From the NCBI RefSeq assembly GCF_007558725.1, contig NZ_VLPL01000005.1, forward strand, positions 62,001-126,000: a stretch of 64,000 nucleotides of DNA. Reading direction: 5' to 3'. The notes below the pieces were generated by a model that worked only from the letters and a program-made list of their open reading frames with translations, had not been told where the DNA came from and did not search any database. The first letter of the stretch is position 1; every line of letters starts with the position of its first letter. The position numbers and the translations under genes were made by a program. The DNA comes from Fluviicola chungangensis. Lineage in GTDB: Bacteria; Bacteroidota; Bacteroidia; Flavobacteriales_D; Crocinitomicaceae. Below, piece after piece: positions 37,460 to 47,658 of this stretch.

Positions 37460-40400
37460 ATGAAGCAACTATTTCTTCTTATTGCTATTCCCTTGTTATT
37501 CCATACGGAAACGTATGCACAATGCGTTGCAAATGCCGGACCCGATTCAACCGTTTGCCTGGGTTCAACCGTTCAATTGGGCGGAACACCGGCGGGAACC
37601 GGAACTGGTACATTGTCCTATTCCTGGTCGCCATCAGTTGGACTTTCCTGCACCAATTGCCCAAATCCGGTACTAACTGCCAGCTCAAACCAAACTTATA
37701 CACTAACTGTCAGCTCATCACTGGGTTGCACCGATAATAGTTCCGTTACTATTACAGTTGCTCCGCCTCCAACAGCTTCTTTTACCATTACGGGAAATAA
37801 TAATTGTTCCGATATTCCGATCCAGTTTACAAACACCTCATCGGGAAGCGGGCTCACCTATTCCTGGAATTTCGGTGATCCGGGGTCTGGTGCTCAAAAT
37901 ACCAGTAACCTGATTAATCCCATTCATCAATACAATGCAGTTGGAGCCGGAACACAGAATTATACGGTTACACTGGTCGCTACCAATTCAAATGGATGCA
38001 CAGCAACTATTACTCAAACCGTAACAGTCAACGCACTTCCGAATCCTGCTTTAATTGACCCGATTGCCGGAATGCGTAATTGCGACGGATCCAATTTCCC
38101 GCTAACAGTTTTCGATGCGTCTTCCACGACTTCTGTTTCCAATTATTCAATCGATTGGGGAGACGGATCTCCCAATTTCAGCGCGGCAACTTTTCCAGGC
38201 GCAGGTGTTTCGCATACATACACTACTGCCGAAATTTTTTCATTGGTTTACACCATTACCGGAAATAATGGCTGTATCCAATCTGCTTCGTACAACATTG
38301 CGAACATTACCAACCCGGCTATCGGAGCAGCAAACCCAGGAGCAACAACCGGCTGCGGCCCGATCACCCTTTGTTTTCCACTAAGTAATTATTCGTCCAA
38401 TCACAATACCACTTTTTATGTCGTTGATTACGGTGACGGTTCTCCGAAAGACACACTTTCGCATCCACCACCTCCTACCATTTGTCATACCTATACAGGT
38501 TCTTCCTGCGGACAACCCGGAAACCAATTTGTATTCCGTATAAAAGCAATTAATTTATGCGACAGCAGTGAGGCTTCTATTTCACCAATCCGCGTTTATA
38601 CAGGTCCGGTGGCAAACTTCAATCTGGCAGCTCCCAACAATTGTGTCGGTGCTTCTGTATTGTTTTTAAACACCACTCAAGCCGGGTTCAACAGTGCATG
38701 CAGTTCCAGCACCTTATTTCAATGGGATTTCGGTGACGGACAAACACTCACGACAGCAACAGCAACAAATCCAACGCATGTTTATACCGCACCCGGAACC
38801 TATACAGTAACCCTCACAACCACAAACAGCTGTAATTCCAATGTCATTACACACACTGTTTGTATTGAAAATCCACCTGCTCCGTCATTTACCGTGACAC
38901 CTGCTTCGGCATGTATTCCATTCACTGCCCAGGTAACAGACGCATCCGATTTGGCAAATACCTGTAATGTAACCCGTGCCTGGACCGTCATTTTCAATGG
39001 AAGCCCCTGTTTACCTTCTTCAGGTGCCTTTTCTTTTGTTGGAGGAACCAACGCTTCTTCCGTTAACCCCCAGATCCAGTTCACACAACCCGGCAACTAT
39101 ACCATCCGTTTGACTTTAACGAACTCCTGTGGTTCATTCATTTCAAACCAGGCAATTGTTGCACAGGCTCCACCTCAGGTATCGATTAATTCCATTCCAA
39201 GTGTCTGTGCCGGTTTAAGTGTGAACCCCATAGCTGTTGTCAATGATTGTCTGGAACCTTCTGATACTTATAACTGGTCATTTACGGGAGGTTCTCCAAG
39301 TAGTGCAAGTACGCTTGTTCCGGGAACAGTTTCGTACCCTACTGCCGGAACTTTTCCGATTTCTTTGGCAGTCACCAATGCCTGCGGTACAACCACAGCG
39401 AATACATCGGTAGTGATCAAACCACTTCCTCCCGTATTAGATCCACAGGTGAATTCCCCACTTTGTGTGGGCGAAACTGCAAATTTCACTTCAAACGCCT
39501 CCCCTTCTACTACATATTCCTGGTCCGGACCGAATTCTTTTACCAGTAACCAGCAAAATTTCAACTTAACAAACGTGACCACGGCCCAAGGGGGAACTTA
39601 CACCTTATTCGGAACGATGAACGGTTGTACCGGACCAAGTGCATCTGTCACCTTGGTTGTAAACCCTATTCCGGTAATCACTGTTACTCCCCCAAATGCA
39701 ACAATCTGTAACGGTGAGTCCGTGTCTTTAACCGCTTCCGGTGCCACAACGTATACCTGGAATCCTTCCACCGGGCTATCTGCAACCAATGTGGCTACTG
39801 TGACAGCAAATCCAACAACTAATCAAATTTATACAATTGTCGGTTCCGATGGAACCTGTTCGGGTTCTACCACGGCCACGGTTACTGTAAACCCGTTACC
39901 GGTAGTCAATGCAGGACCAAACGTTACACTCTGTGATCAGCCCATTCCATTTACCTTAACTCCTACTCCGACCGGCGGAACCTGGACCGGGTCACAGGTT
40001 ACTTCAGGGGGAGTTTTCACACCGAATGGAACAGGAGTATTCCCATTGGTGTATTCTTTCATAAATGGTAACGGGTGTACGAATACCGATACAGTCCTGA
40101 TAACAGTAGTTGCTCCAACTCCAGCCTCTGCCGGTCCCGATTCTTCCGGGTGTTTCGGCGCCACAGCCATGACACTTACCGGAACACCTTCCGGGGGAAC
40201 CTGGAGCGGAACAAGTATAACTGCTGCGGGAGTATTTACTCCAAATGTGGTGGGTACTCATTCCCTGGTCTATACATTTGGAACGGGAACATGTTTATCT
40301 CGTGACACCATGTTACTGACAGTAAACCCTTTACCGGTTGTAGATGCAGGCCCCAACTTCGCGGTTTGTATCGATGCCGGTATTCAAACATTGAACGGAA

Positions 40401-43400
40401 CACCTCCGGGGGGAACATGGACAGGAACAGGAATTACTGATCCAGCCGGGGAGTTCACTCCTTCCGTTGCCGGAACCGGAAATAAAACACTGACCTATTC
40501 ATTTACCAATGGAAACGGTTGTACTGCAGCTGACAACTTAGTAATAACCGTAAATCCGCTTCCTATTGTCAACGCCGGTCCGGATACAACAGCTTGTGAC
40601 CAACCAAATCCGTTTCAATTAAGTTGTTCACCGGCCGGTGGAACCTGGGCAGGAGCAAATGTAAGCCCGACCGGTCAATTTACTCCTAATGGAACGGGAA
40701 CTTTTACATTGACCTATGCATTCACAGATGCAAACGGCTGTACCAATTCCGATTCACGGATCGTGACCATCATCAGTCCGACACAACCGGATGCGGGTCC
40801 TGATTTCGCAGTTTGTATTGACGCTCCGAATGTTACTTTATCTCCTACCCCAACCGGTGGAACCTGGAGCGGTTCGTTCACTACACCGGCAGGGATTTTT
40901 AATCCAACGATTGCCGGAAGTTTCGATTTAATATACACTTTAGGATCAGGAGCCTGCTTACTGCGCGATACACTTGTTGCTCTGGTGAATCCGCTGCCGG
41001 TGGTCAATGCAGAAAATGATTTTAGTCTTTGCATTGATGCCGGAATTCAAAATTTAACCGGTACTCCGCCCGGGGGAACCTGGACAGGTACCGGAATAAC
41101 GAACCCATCGGGAGAATTTACACCTTCTGCAGCAGGACCAGGGAACAAAACACTTACTTATTCATTTACCGATCCGAACGGATGTACTAATTCAGATAAC
41201 ACGATTATTACTGTAAATCCATTGCCTGTTGTAAATGCCGGGACTGACACAACGCTTTGTAACCAACCATTCCCGATCCAATTTACGGCAACTCCATCCG
41301 GAGGAACCTGGACGGGAGCAGGAATTACTTCTTCCGGTCTTTTCACACCCAATGCGACAGGCTCATTCAACCTGACTTATACTTTTAGTAATGCCAATGG
41401 TTGTACCAATTCCGATGTCCGGGTTGTTACGGTCGTTAATCCAACCCAGGCAGATGCAGGCCCGGACCTGGAAGCTTGTATCGATGCACCGGATGTACAG
41501 CTAAACGGAACTCCCGTTTCAGGAACATGGACCGGAAGCTTTGTCAATTCAAGCGGATTATTTAATCCGACCATTGCAGGAACTTTTCCATTAGTTATTT
41601 CCAACGGAGCTGGAAACTGCCTTACCCGCGACACCATGCTTTTCACCGTTCATTCTCTTCCTGTTGTAAGCGTAGGAACAGACGAGGAATTTTGTCCGAG
41701 CGAAAATGCTGTTAACTTTTCCGGAAGTCCTGCAAATGGTGTCTGGAGCGGAAACGGAATTACAGATGCAATCCTGGGAACATTTGATCCGGGAATAGCT
41801 CCTGTAGGTACCCATTCCATTGTTTATACTTATACCAACCCGGCAACCGGATGTATTAACCGGGATACTTTGCTGGCAATGGTCCATCCGATGCCGGTTG
41901 CGAACTTTACATACAATGCGATCACCTGTATCGGAACCAATGAGTTATTTACAAATACAAGTACCCTGGCCAGTCAAAACAACTGGAATTTCGGCGATGG
42001 AAATACAGCTGCTATTGTTAATCCAACTCACTCTTACTCCGCATCGGGATTCTTTGATGTGGAATTAGTCGTAACAACTTCATTCGGATGCCTGGATTCC
42101 GTTACACTTCAGATAGAAGTGCGGATTCCTCCAGTTGCAGACTTCAGTTTAACGCCGGATTCAGCGTGTGGGCCTATGGCGGTAAATTTCACGGACTTGT
42201 CATTGGGGCAAAGTCTGACCTATAATTGGGATTATGGAAACGGTCAATCAAGCACCGGTGCTATACCTGTTTCACAAACCTATCCGGCGAGCAGTACCAG
42301 TGATACCAGCTACACCATCACCCTGAGTTTGACCAATTTCTGCGGAAGCAGTGCCCATTCGGAACAAATTACGGTAATGCCTTCACCGACAGCTATTTTC
42401 GGAACATTGACGGATATCGGCTGCACTCCGCTCGACCTGGATATCGTAAACAACAGTTTTGGATTGCCTGACACCTACGAATGGAATTTCGGCGACGGTT
42501 CCACTTCAACTACTTCAGCCGCAACGCTTCAGCATACGTTCTACACAGGAACAGAAGATACTACATACACCATTCAGTTGATTGTAAGCAATGAATGCGG
42601 GTCGGATACTATCCAGCATCAAATTACAGTACTTCCGCCGCAGGTTAATGCCTTCTTTAACATTGACAATCCTTCCGGATGTGTGCCGCATACCATTAAC
42701 CTGACACAGTTTTCACAAGGGGCCAGTTTTTCTTCCTGGGATTTTGGAGATGGAAATATTTCCACTGCTTACAATCCTTCCCATACCTTTACGTTACCAG
42801 GAACCTATGTTGTATCTCTTTTTGCAGCAGGTTGCGGTTTTGACACCGCAACGACCATTGTAACCGTTCATCCGCTGCCACAAATCGATTTTACTTCATT
42901 GGATTCAGTTTGCCTGAACCAGGGACTTGTATTTACGAATTTGAGTTCGGGAATTGCTTCTGTAAACTGGGATTTCGGAGATGGAACAAGTTCCTCTTTA
43001 ACCAATCCTACTCACGCTTATTCCACTCCGGGTTATTATACCGTAACTCTTTCAGGGATCAGTCAGACTTACGGATGTACAACTCAAAAAACAAAAACAA
43101 TTAAAGTCAACCAGGGGCCGGATTCCCAATTTTCTCTCGGGCCAACTTCCGGTTGTGAAGATTTAACGGTTCAGTTGACCAACAACAGCGTAGGAATTGT
43201 AAACCAGGTTTGGGATTTCGGTGACGGCAATTCCTCCATCCAGAGCAATCCAAGTCATACCTTTACCAATCCGGGTTCTTATGCTGTTCAATTAATTGTA
43301 CTCGATGCTATCGGTTGTCCGGATACTGCCACACAGGTTGTTACGGTTTACCCGTTGCCAACAGTGGATTTCACTTACACTCCTGTGGATTCCTGCGTTC

Positions 43401-44416
43401 AGCCAACGGTCATCAACTTTACCAATCTGAGTGTGAATGCCGTGGGGTATACCTGGAATTTCGGAAATGGATTAACTTCTGTATTGACTGATCCCACTTC
43501 CACTTACCAGCAAACCGGAAGTTACACCGTCACCTTGGTCGGAACAACAGTTCATGGTTGTATCGACAGCATACAGAAAACGGTATCGTCGTATCAAATG
43601 CCTGTTGCTTCCTTTGTCTTGCCAACAGATTCCGTGTGTGTCGGGGAAGAAATTATATTGCAGGCAACTACGCAATTCACGAATAGCATTACCTGGTTCC
43701 TGGGTAACGGATCGGTTCTCAGTCAGAACCCTGCCGGAGCTTCTTTTGATGCAAGCGGAACTTACCCTGTAACCCTGATTGCTTACGGAAACGGCGGATG
43801 TAATGATACGGTTTATTCGACCACTTCCATTACTGTTCTTCCCCAACCGACTGCTGATTTCAGTTATATCAACGTGGAAGGCCCGGAACCGTTAAGCGGA
43901 ATCGTTGATTTTACGAACCTGAGCAGTTTGGCAGATGCTTATTCCTGGGAATTTGGAAACGGCACGACCTCTTCCGAAGAAAATCCGGAAATCCGTTACG
44001 AGGAAGACGGAGAATTCAGTATAACGCTGATCGCAAGTACCATTTATGGATGTGCGGATACTCTTGTGAAACCGATTACAGTGGATTTCTTTTACGGACT
44101 GTATATTCCCAACGCCATGAGCCCCGGACATACGGACTTTGAAGTAGCGAACTTCGTCCCGAAAGGAGTCAACATGAAAGAATTTGAGTTATTGATTTAC
44201 GACGACTGGGGAAATTTGATCTGGTCGACGACCGCGCTGGATGAAAACGGCAGACCGACAGAATATTGGGACGGAACTTATCGGGGTGAGCCGGTTCAGC
44301 AGGACGCTTATGTGTGGAAAGCCAGCGCAACGTTCAAAAATTCCAATGTATGGGAAGGAAAAGAATACCCGAAAGGCAGGGTCAAACGATCGGGAACCGT
44401 AACTGTAATACGCTAG
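37460..44416 (+). CDS. Giant PKD-repeat surface protein with T9SS type B sorting domain
   Basis: A 2318-residue exported protein with a signal peptide (to ETYAQ, residue 21). Residues 22-90 resemble a T9SS-cargo Ig unit (NAGPDSTVCLGSTVQLGG). PKD-like domains follow (95-720; WNFGDPGSG, WDFGDGQTL). At 813-1478 nine GGTWTG/GGTWSG units form a three-unit super-repeat. PKD domains resume at 1480-2215 (WNFGDGNTA, WDFGDGNIS, WDFGDGTSS, WDFGDGNSS, WEFGNGTTS). The type B C-terminal domain is 2218-2318 (LYIPNAMSPGHTDFEV, LLIYDDWGNLIWST, YWDGTYRGEPVQQDAYVWKA). No enzyme domain is seen. The PorP/SprF gene starts three bases later, so secretion through that partner is likely. Confidence 0.92.
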   Translation: MKQLFLLIAIPLLFHTETYAQCVANAGPDSTVCLGSTVQLGGTPAGTGTGTLSYSWSPSVGLSCTNCPNPVLTASSNQTYTLTVSSSLGCTDNSSVTITVAPPPTASFTITGNNNCSDIPIQFTNTSSGSGLTYSWNFGDPGSGAQNTSNLINPIHQYNAVGAGTQNYTVTLVATNSNGCTATITQTVTVNALPNPALIDPIAGMRNCDGSNFPLTVFDASSTTSVSNYSIDWGDGSPNFSAATFPGAGVSHTYTTAEIFSLVYTITGNNGCIQSASYNIANITNPAIGAANPGATTGCGPITLCFPLSNYSSNHNTTFYVVDYGDGSPKDTLSHPPPPTICHTYTGSSCGQPGNQFVFRIKAINLCDSSEASISPIRVYTGPVANFNLAAPNNCVGASVLFLNTTQAGFNSACSSSTLFQWDFGDGQTLTTATATNPTHVYTAPGTYTVTLTTTNSCNSNVITHTVCIENPPAPSFTVTPASACIPFTAQVTDASDLANTCNVTRAWTVIFNGSPCLPSSGAFSFVGGTNASSVNPQIQFTQPGNYTIRLTLTNSCGSFISNQAIVAQAPPQVSINSIPSVCAGLSVNPIAVVNDCLEPSDTYNWSFTGGSPSSASTLVPGTVSYPTAGTFPISLAVTNACGTTTANTSVVIKPLPPVLDPQVNSPLCVGETANFTSNASPSTTYSWSGPNSFTSNQQNFNLTNVTTAQGGTYTLFGTMNGCTGPSASVTLVVNPIPVITVTPPNATICNGESVSLTASGATTYTWNPSTGLSATNVATVTANPTTNQIYTIVGSDGTCSGSTTATVTVNPLPVVNAGPNVTLCDQPIPFTLTPTPTGGTWTGSQVTSGGVFTPNGTGVFPLVYSFINGNGCTNTDTVLITVVAPTPASAGPDSSGCFGATAMTLTGTPSGGTWSGTSITAAGVFTPNVVGTHSLVYTFGTGTCLSRDTMLLTVNPLPVVDAGPNFAVCIDAGIQTLNGTPPGGTWTGTGITDPAGEFTPSVAGTGNKTLTYSFTNGNGCTAADNLVITVNPLPIVNAGPDTTACDQPNPFQLSCSPAGGTWAGANVSPTGQFTPNGTGTFTLTYAFTDANGCTNSDSRIVTIISPTQPDAGPDFAVCIDAPNVTLSPTPTGGTWSGSFTTPAGIFNPTIAGSFDLIYTLGSGACLLRDTLVALVNPLPVVNAENDFSLCIDAGIQNLTGTPPGGTWTGTGITNPSGEFTPSAAGPGNKTLTYSFTDPNGCTNSDNTIITVNPLPVVNAGTDTTLCNQPFPIQFTATPSGGTWTGAGITSSGLFTPNATGSFNLTYTFSNANGCTNSDVRVVTVVNPTQADAGPDLEACIDAPDVQLNGTPVSGTWTGSFVNSSGLFNPTIAGTFPLVISNGAGNCLTRDTMLFTVHSLPVVSVGTDEEFCPSENAVNFSGSPANGVWSGNGITDAILGTFDPGIAPVGTHSIVYTYTNPATGCINRDTLLAMVHPMPVANFTYNAITCIGTNELFTNTSTLASQNNWNFGDGNTAAIVNPTHSYSASGFFDVELVVTTSFGCLDSVTLQIEVRIPPVADFSLTPDSACGPMAVNFTDLSLGQSLTYNWDYGNGQSSTGAIPVSQTYPASSTSDTSYTITLSLTNFCGSSAHSEQITVMPSPTAIFGTLTDIGCTPLDLDIVNNSFGLPDTYEWNFGDGSTSTTSAATLQHTFYTGTEDTTYTIQLIVSNECGSDTIQHQITVLPPQVNAFFNIDNPSGCVPHTINLTQFSQGASFSSWDFGDGNISTAYNPSHTFTLPGTYVVSLFAAGCGFDTATTIVTVHPLPQIDFTSLDSVCLNQGLVFTNLSSGIASVNWDFGDGTSSSLTNPTHAYSTPGYYTVTLSGISQTYGCTTQKTKTIKVNQGPDSQFSLGPTSGCEDLTVQLTNNSVGIVNQVWDFGDGNSSIQSNPSHTFTNPGSYAVQLIVLDAIGCPDTATQVVTVYPLPTVDFTYTPVDSCVQPTVINFTNLSVNAVGYTWNFGNGLTSVLTDPTSTYQQTGSYTVTLVGTTVHGCIDSIQKTVSSYQMPVASFVLPTDSVCVGEEIILQATTQFTNSITWFLGNGSVLSQNPAGASFDASGTYPVTLIAYGNGGCNDTVYSTTSITVLPQPTADFSYINVEGPEPLSGIVDFTNLSSLADAYSWEFGNGTTSSEENPEIRYEEDGEFSITLIASTIYGCADTLVKPITVDFFYGLYIPNAMSPGHTDFEVANFVPKGVNMKEFELLIYDDWGNLIWSTTALDENGRPTEYWDGTYRGEPVQQDAYVWKASATFKNSNVWEGKEYPKGRVKRSGTVTVIR
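39898..41895 (+). repeat. Higher-order Ig-like repeat (A-B-C)(A-B-C)(A-B-D) inside the giant gene
   Basis: Nine units of about 72-76 residues, each with GTWTG or a variant, fall into types. A has VVNAGPN...CDQP, B has DAGPD...TMLLTV with C-L-x-R-D-T, and C has CIDAGIQ with GTPPGGTWTGTGIT. Copies of A start near 39898, 40564 and 41227, giving a period close to 665 bases. The last triplet ends with a divergent unit D (GTDEEFCPSENAVNFSG). Confidence 0.8.
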
Positions 44417-44419
44417 AAA

Positions 44420-45466
44420 ATGAGAGTACTGATTTTATTCCTATTCGTCGTTGCTGCAGGAAGTGTGTATTCACAGGATCCCAACTTTTCACAGTTTTAC
44501 AACAACCCGATTTATTACAATCCTTCTATGACGGCAGTAAACAATGGAATTGCCATCAGATTGAATGCACGTTCTTTGTGGGGACCGATCCCGGGTAGGT
44601 TCAATACCTTTTCTTTTTCAGCCGAAGCACAAACAATGTACAAAATGGGATTGGGAATCATGGCCTATTCGGATGTGGGTGGTGAAGCGCTTTTGAGAAC
44701 GGCCGGTGGTTACCTGAATTATTCTTACAGACCCGTAGACACGAAAAACTTTATTCTCCAAGCCGGAGTAAGCGGTGGATTTGTGACCAAGAATATTGAT
44801 TGGTCGAAACTCACTTTCTCTGACCAACTGGATGAAACAATGGGGAAAATCAAAGAAAGCAGTTTTAACCGACCCAACTACAACAGTGTTTCCTACGCAG
44901 ATTTCAGTGCCGGGTTGGTTGCTCGCTTCAATGGTTCAACACGTAAGCAACGAAATTCGTTCAAACGTTTCAATGCAACACTGGGCGGTGCGATCCATCA
45001 CTTGTCACAACCCAAGGATGCTTTTCTTGCCGATAGTGATAGATTACCTTTTAAACTGGTATTCCATGCATCATCCAACATCCTTTTCAACGAGTTTGTG
45101 GTTTCGCCCGGGGTAGTTTATGAAATGCAGAATGAATTCAGAACATTTAGTGTGGGAAGTAATTTTATCAGTCAGCCCTTTATTATCGGTATTTGGTTCA
45201 GAAACAGAACGGCAGCTATGAATTTCAAGCAATACGATTCTTTTATTTTCACCCTGGGACTAAATCTGCGAACAAAATATGAAACACTTTGGCGTGTGAC
45301 TTACAATTTTGACATGACCATTTCCCGTCTGAAAACAAGCAGTTATGGCAGTCACGAACTTTCACTGCTATTCGAAATACCGAATAAGGTTTTGTTCTCG
45401 AAGAATGCAAACAGCAAGAGCATGCGCAGAAGGTATCAGTGTCCGAAGGAGTTTAGTGGATTTTAG
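44420..45466 (+). CDS. PorP/SprF-family T9SS outer-membrane protein
   Basis: A 348-residue protein of standard family length. It has a signal peptide (to SVYSQ, residue 19) and the family opening QDPNFSQFYNNPIYYNPSM. Barrel strands run to about 330 (FILQAGVSGGFVTKNIDWSK, PFKLVFHASSNILFNEFVVS, SHELSLLFEIPNK). A basic tail ends the protein. It starts three bases after the PKD giant, the usual cargo-SprF pairing, in which the SprF-like protein is needed to export or attach its type B partner. Unlike the paralogue at 22602-24020 it has no SPOR domain. Confidence 0.92.
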   Translation: MRVLILFLFVVAAGSVYSQDPNFSQFYNNPIYYNPSMTAVNNGIAIRLNARSLWGPIPGRFNTFSFSAEAQTMYKMGLGIMAYSDVGGEALLRTAGGYLNYSYRPVDTKNFILQAGVSGGFVTKNIDWSKLTFSDQLDETMGKIKESSFNRPNYNSVSYADFSAGLVARFNGSTRKQRNSFKRFNATLGGAIHHLSQPKDAFLADSDRLPFKLVFHASSNILFNEFVVSPGVVYEMQNEFRTFSVGSNFISQPFIIGIWFRNRTAAMNFKQYDSFIFTLGLNLRTKYETLWRVTYNFDMTISRLKTSSYGSHELSLLFEIPNKVLFSKNANSKSMRRRYQCPKEFSGF

Positions 45467-45516
45467 TTAATTCTATCACATTTTCATTAACCCAAAATCA
45501 TTTTCGCACGAACTCT

Positions 45517-47658
45517 TCAGCTTTGCTTTTTTTTTAAGTGTTTCCTTCGTTTCAGGTAAAGCACCCCGAAAAAGCCTGTCAACAAGCCGGCAATGAACCA
45601 AATCACCGTTTCTTCGTACCACGAAGCTTTCACTTTAAATGTGATTGCATCCGGGGTTGAATAACTTCCCGTTCCCGGATCAAAAAGCCGCAATTCCAAG
45701 CTATACGCTCCCGAATTCAGGTGCTCAAATGTCAACCTGGTTAAATTCAGAGAGGCATTGGACCAGCGAACCTGGTCTTTTTTATTGTTTCGCACCAAGC
45801 GGTATTGCAACTCGTAAGGGTGATTCCCCATCAACTCCACCAGCTCATAGGGAATAACCACTTCTGTATTTGCAGCTTCAAATGTATTGGAGTGATCCTT
45901 TTGATGATCGCCTGTAGGTTTGCCTAAAATGAAGGTAGGGAAATCCGTTTTCACCTTTTCCCATTTAAATTCGAACAAGCCAAATTGAGTTGCCACATAC
46001 ACTTTGTTGCCCACTACCACAAAATCCCTCAGGAACAGGTCGTTCATGCGGGAAAGCTCTTCCAGACGTTCCAGGTTCCCGGTTAAATTCGTTGTCCGGT
46101 AAAGTGTTTTATCCGAAAGAATGTAGAATTGGTCTTTGTAAATTTTCAATTTCGATATCGGCAGGTTGCTGCCGTTTTCCCGGAAGTTTACTTCATGAGT
46201 CACCTTCCCGTTCTTAATGGTAAAAATTTTGTTGGCAGAACTCAACACATACCAGCAGTTTTTGTGGAACAAGATCTCGGAAGGATCGATCGTTTCATTA
46301 AAGTAACTGATCGAGCGGTACTCCAGGGTGTTCAGATCGAGCGTAAACAATCCGTCCAGGTTGGAGAACAATACTTCATTGGTATCCGATTGCTGAAACA
46401 GTTTGACCGGGCTTTCCAGGATAATCTGCCGTTCTTTGTTTTTCGTCAACTTTTCACGCAGTTCTTTTTCGGTTTTCGCTTGTATGGTGAATAATCCTTT
46501 GGAAGAAACGATCAGGAAATAGTCATTTTTAAGCGGAATGAGTTCTTTCACAAACTCATCCGACAGGATAGCAGGGATGCGATACACTCCTCTTGTCTTC
46601 CACTCCTTTTGCGTAATTTCTTCCTTTTGAGACATATTACGCACCTTCTTTCCGAATTTATTCAGCACCATCATTTCTCCCGAATTGCTTCGTGCGATAA
46701 TCTCATCCCGGTAGCTGTCCAGGTAACTGAATTCAGTCGAATTCAATAATTTATACGATCCGGCTGGCATGCAGTACAAACCTTTCGATTTTGTTCCAAG
46801 CCAGATATTACTGTTCTTATCCTTGAACACCGCCGTTACATGCAGTCCGACAATGATGGATTTAACCCGCATGTCCCCGGCTTTCAAAACGATCAAACCG
46901 GTTTCTGAAAGCAGGTACACTTTTTCATCTATGCGTACCACTTTTTGAATGGAATGATTGAAAGCACCGATCAGTTTATTGAGATTTTTAAAACGCTTAT
47001 TGATGTATTGGAGCGAAATATGTGAATTCGGTTTTGCAGGAAAAATAATCAGGCCATTTTGTTCCCCTATCAGCCATCTTCCGGTCATTCCAGGCAATGT
47101 ACGCGCAACTTGTTCGTTAATATCCACCAGTTCATTGCTTGATAGCAGGGCAAAACGCCCTTTGTCGTTCTCGCAATAATCGATCAGTTCCGACTTTCCT
47201 TTTACATAGAACGGAATTTCAGTTTTGGAAACCAGGGAAAACGGATTCGTTTTGAAGAGGTAAACCGCATCGGGACATACAATTCTCAGATTTCCGTCTT
47301 TGGCCTTTTCCAGCTTGAGGATTTGCTGCCCGATCTGTGGTAAAGTAATCAAAGCCAATTCATTTCCTTTAATTTCGAATAGTTGTCCCGTTCTATTTAA
47401 CCCGATCAGCTTCTTACTCAACTTCACGAGCTGAATGATGTCTTTGGAATACAATTTAGCACTTGTAATTTGCTTTGACTGGAAACCATTGAAACTGAAA
47501 ACCCCTTTCTCCGATCCAATAACCAGGCGTCCGAATGCATCTTCTTCGATTGCCGTGATATGGTAATCTTTCAGCGAAGTTTCTACCGGGTAATAATACG
47601 ATTTTGTTTGAGCAAACAGAAGTGAAGTGAAGAGTAGAAAGATCGGAACTAGTTTCAT
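45517..47658 (-). CDS. Propeller sensor protein with one C-terminal membrane helix and no kinase
   Basis: A 713-residue protein. It has a signal peptide (to LLFAQ, residue 17). Two-component-regulator-propeller-like blades follow (20-590; ITAIEEDAFGRLVIGSEKGV, FKDKNSNIWLGTKSKGLYC). A Y_Y_Y-like beta domain lies at 600-680 (YELQYRLVRNNKKDQVRWSN, LEHLNSGAYSLELRLFD). One helix ends the protein (WFIAGLLTGFFGVLYL), followed by a 12-residue basic tail. Proteins of this kind normally continue into a histidine kinase, LuxR or GGDEF output; here nothing follows. A partner protein may supply the output. Its start overlaps the stop of the pseudouridine synthase gene (ATGA). Confidence 0.75.
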   Translation of the reverse strand: MKLVPIFLLFTSLLFAQTKSYYYPVETSLKDYHITAIEEDAFGRLVIGSEKGVFSFNGFQSKQITSAKLYSKDIIQLVKLSKKLIGLNRTGQLFEIKGNELALITLPQIGQQILKLEKAKDGNLRIVCPDAVYLFKTNPFSLVSKTEIPFYVKGKSELIDYCENDKGRFALLSSNELVDINEQVARTLPGMTGRWLIGEQNGLIIFPAKPNSHISLQYINKRFKNLNKLIGAFNHSIQKVVRIDEKVYLLSETGLIVLKAGDMRVKSIIVGLHVTAVFKDKNSNIWLGTKSKGLYCMPAGSYKLLNSTEFSYLDSYRDEIIARSNSGEMMVLNKFGKKVRNMSQKEEITQKEWKTRGVYRIPAILSDEFVKELIPLKNDYFLIVSSKGLFTIQAKTEKELREKLTKNKERQIILESPVKLFQQSDTNEVLFSNLDGLFTLDLNTLEYRSISYFNETIDPSEILFHKNCWYVLSSANKIFTIKNGKVTHEVNFRENGSNLPISKLKIYKDQFYILSDKTLYRTTNLTGNLERLEELSRMNDLFLRDFVVVGNKVYVATQFGLFEFKWEKVKTDFPTFILGKPTGDHQKDHSNTFEAANTEVVIPYELVELMGNHPYELQYRLVRNNKKDQVRWSNASLNLTRLTFEHLNSGAYSLELRLFDPGTGSYSTPDAITFKVKASWYEETVIWFIAGLLTGFFGVLYLKRRKHLKKKQS

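Noticed and set aside
45990-46494. Plus-strand open frames within the sensor gene
   Set aside because: Antisense to well-formed propeller blades of the minus-strand protein.
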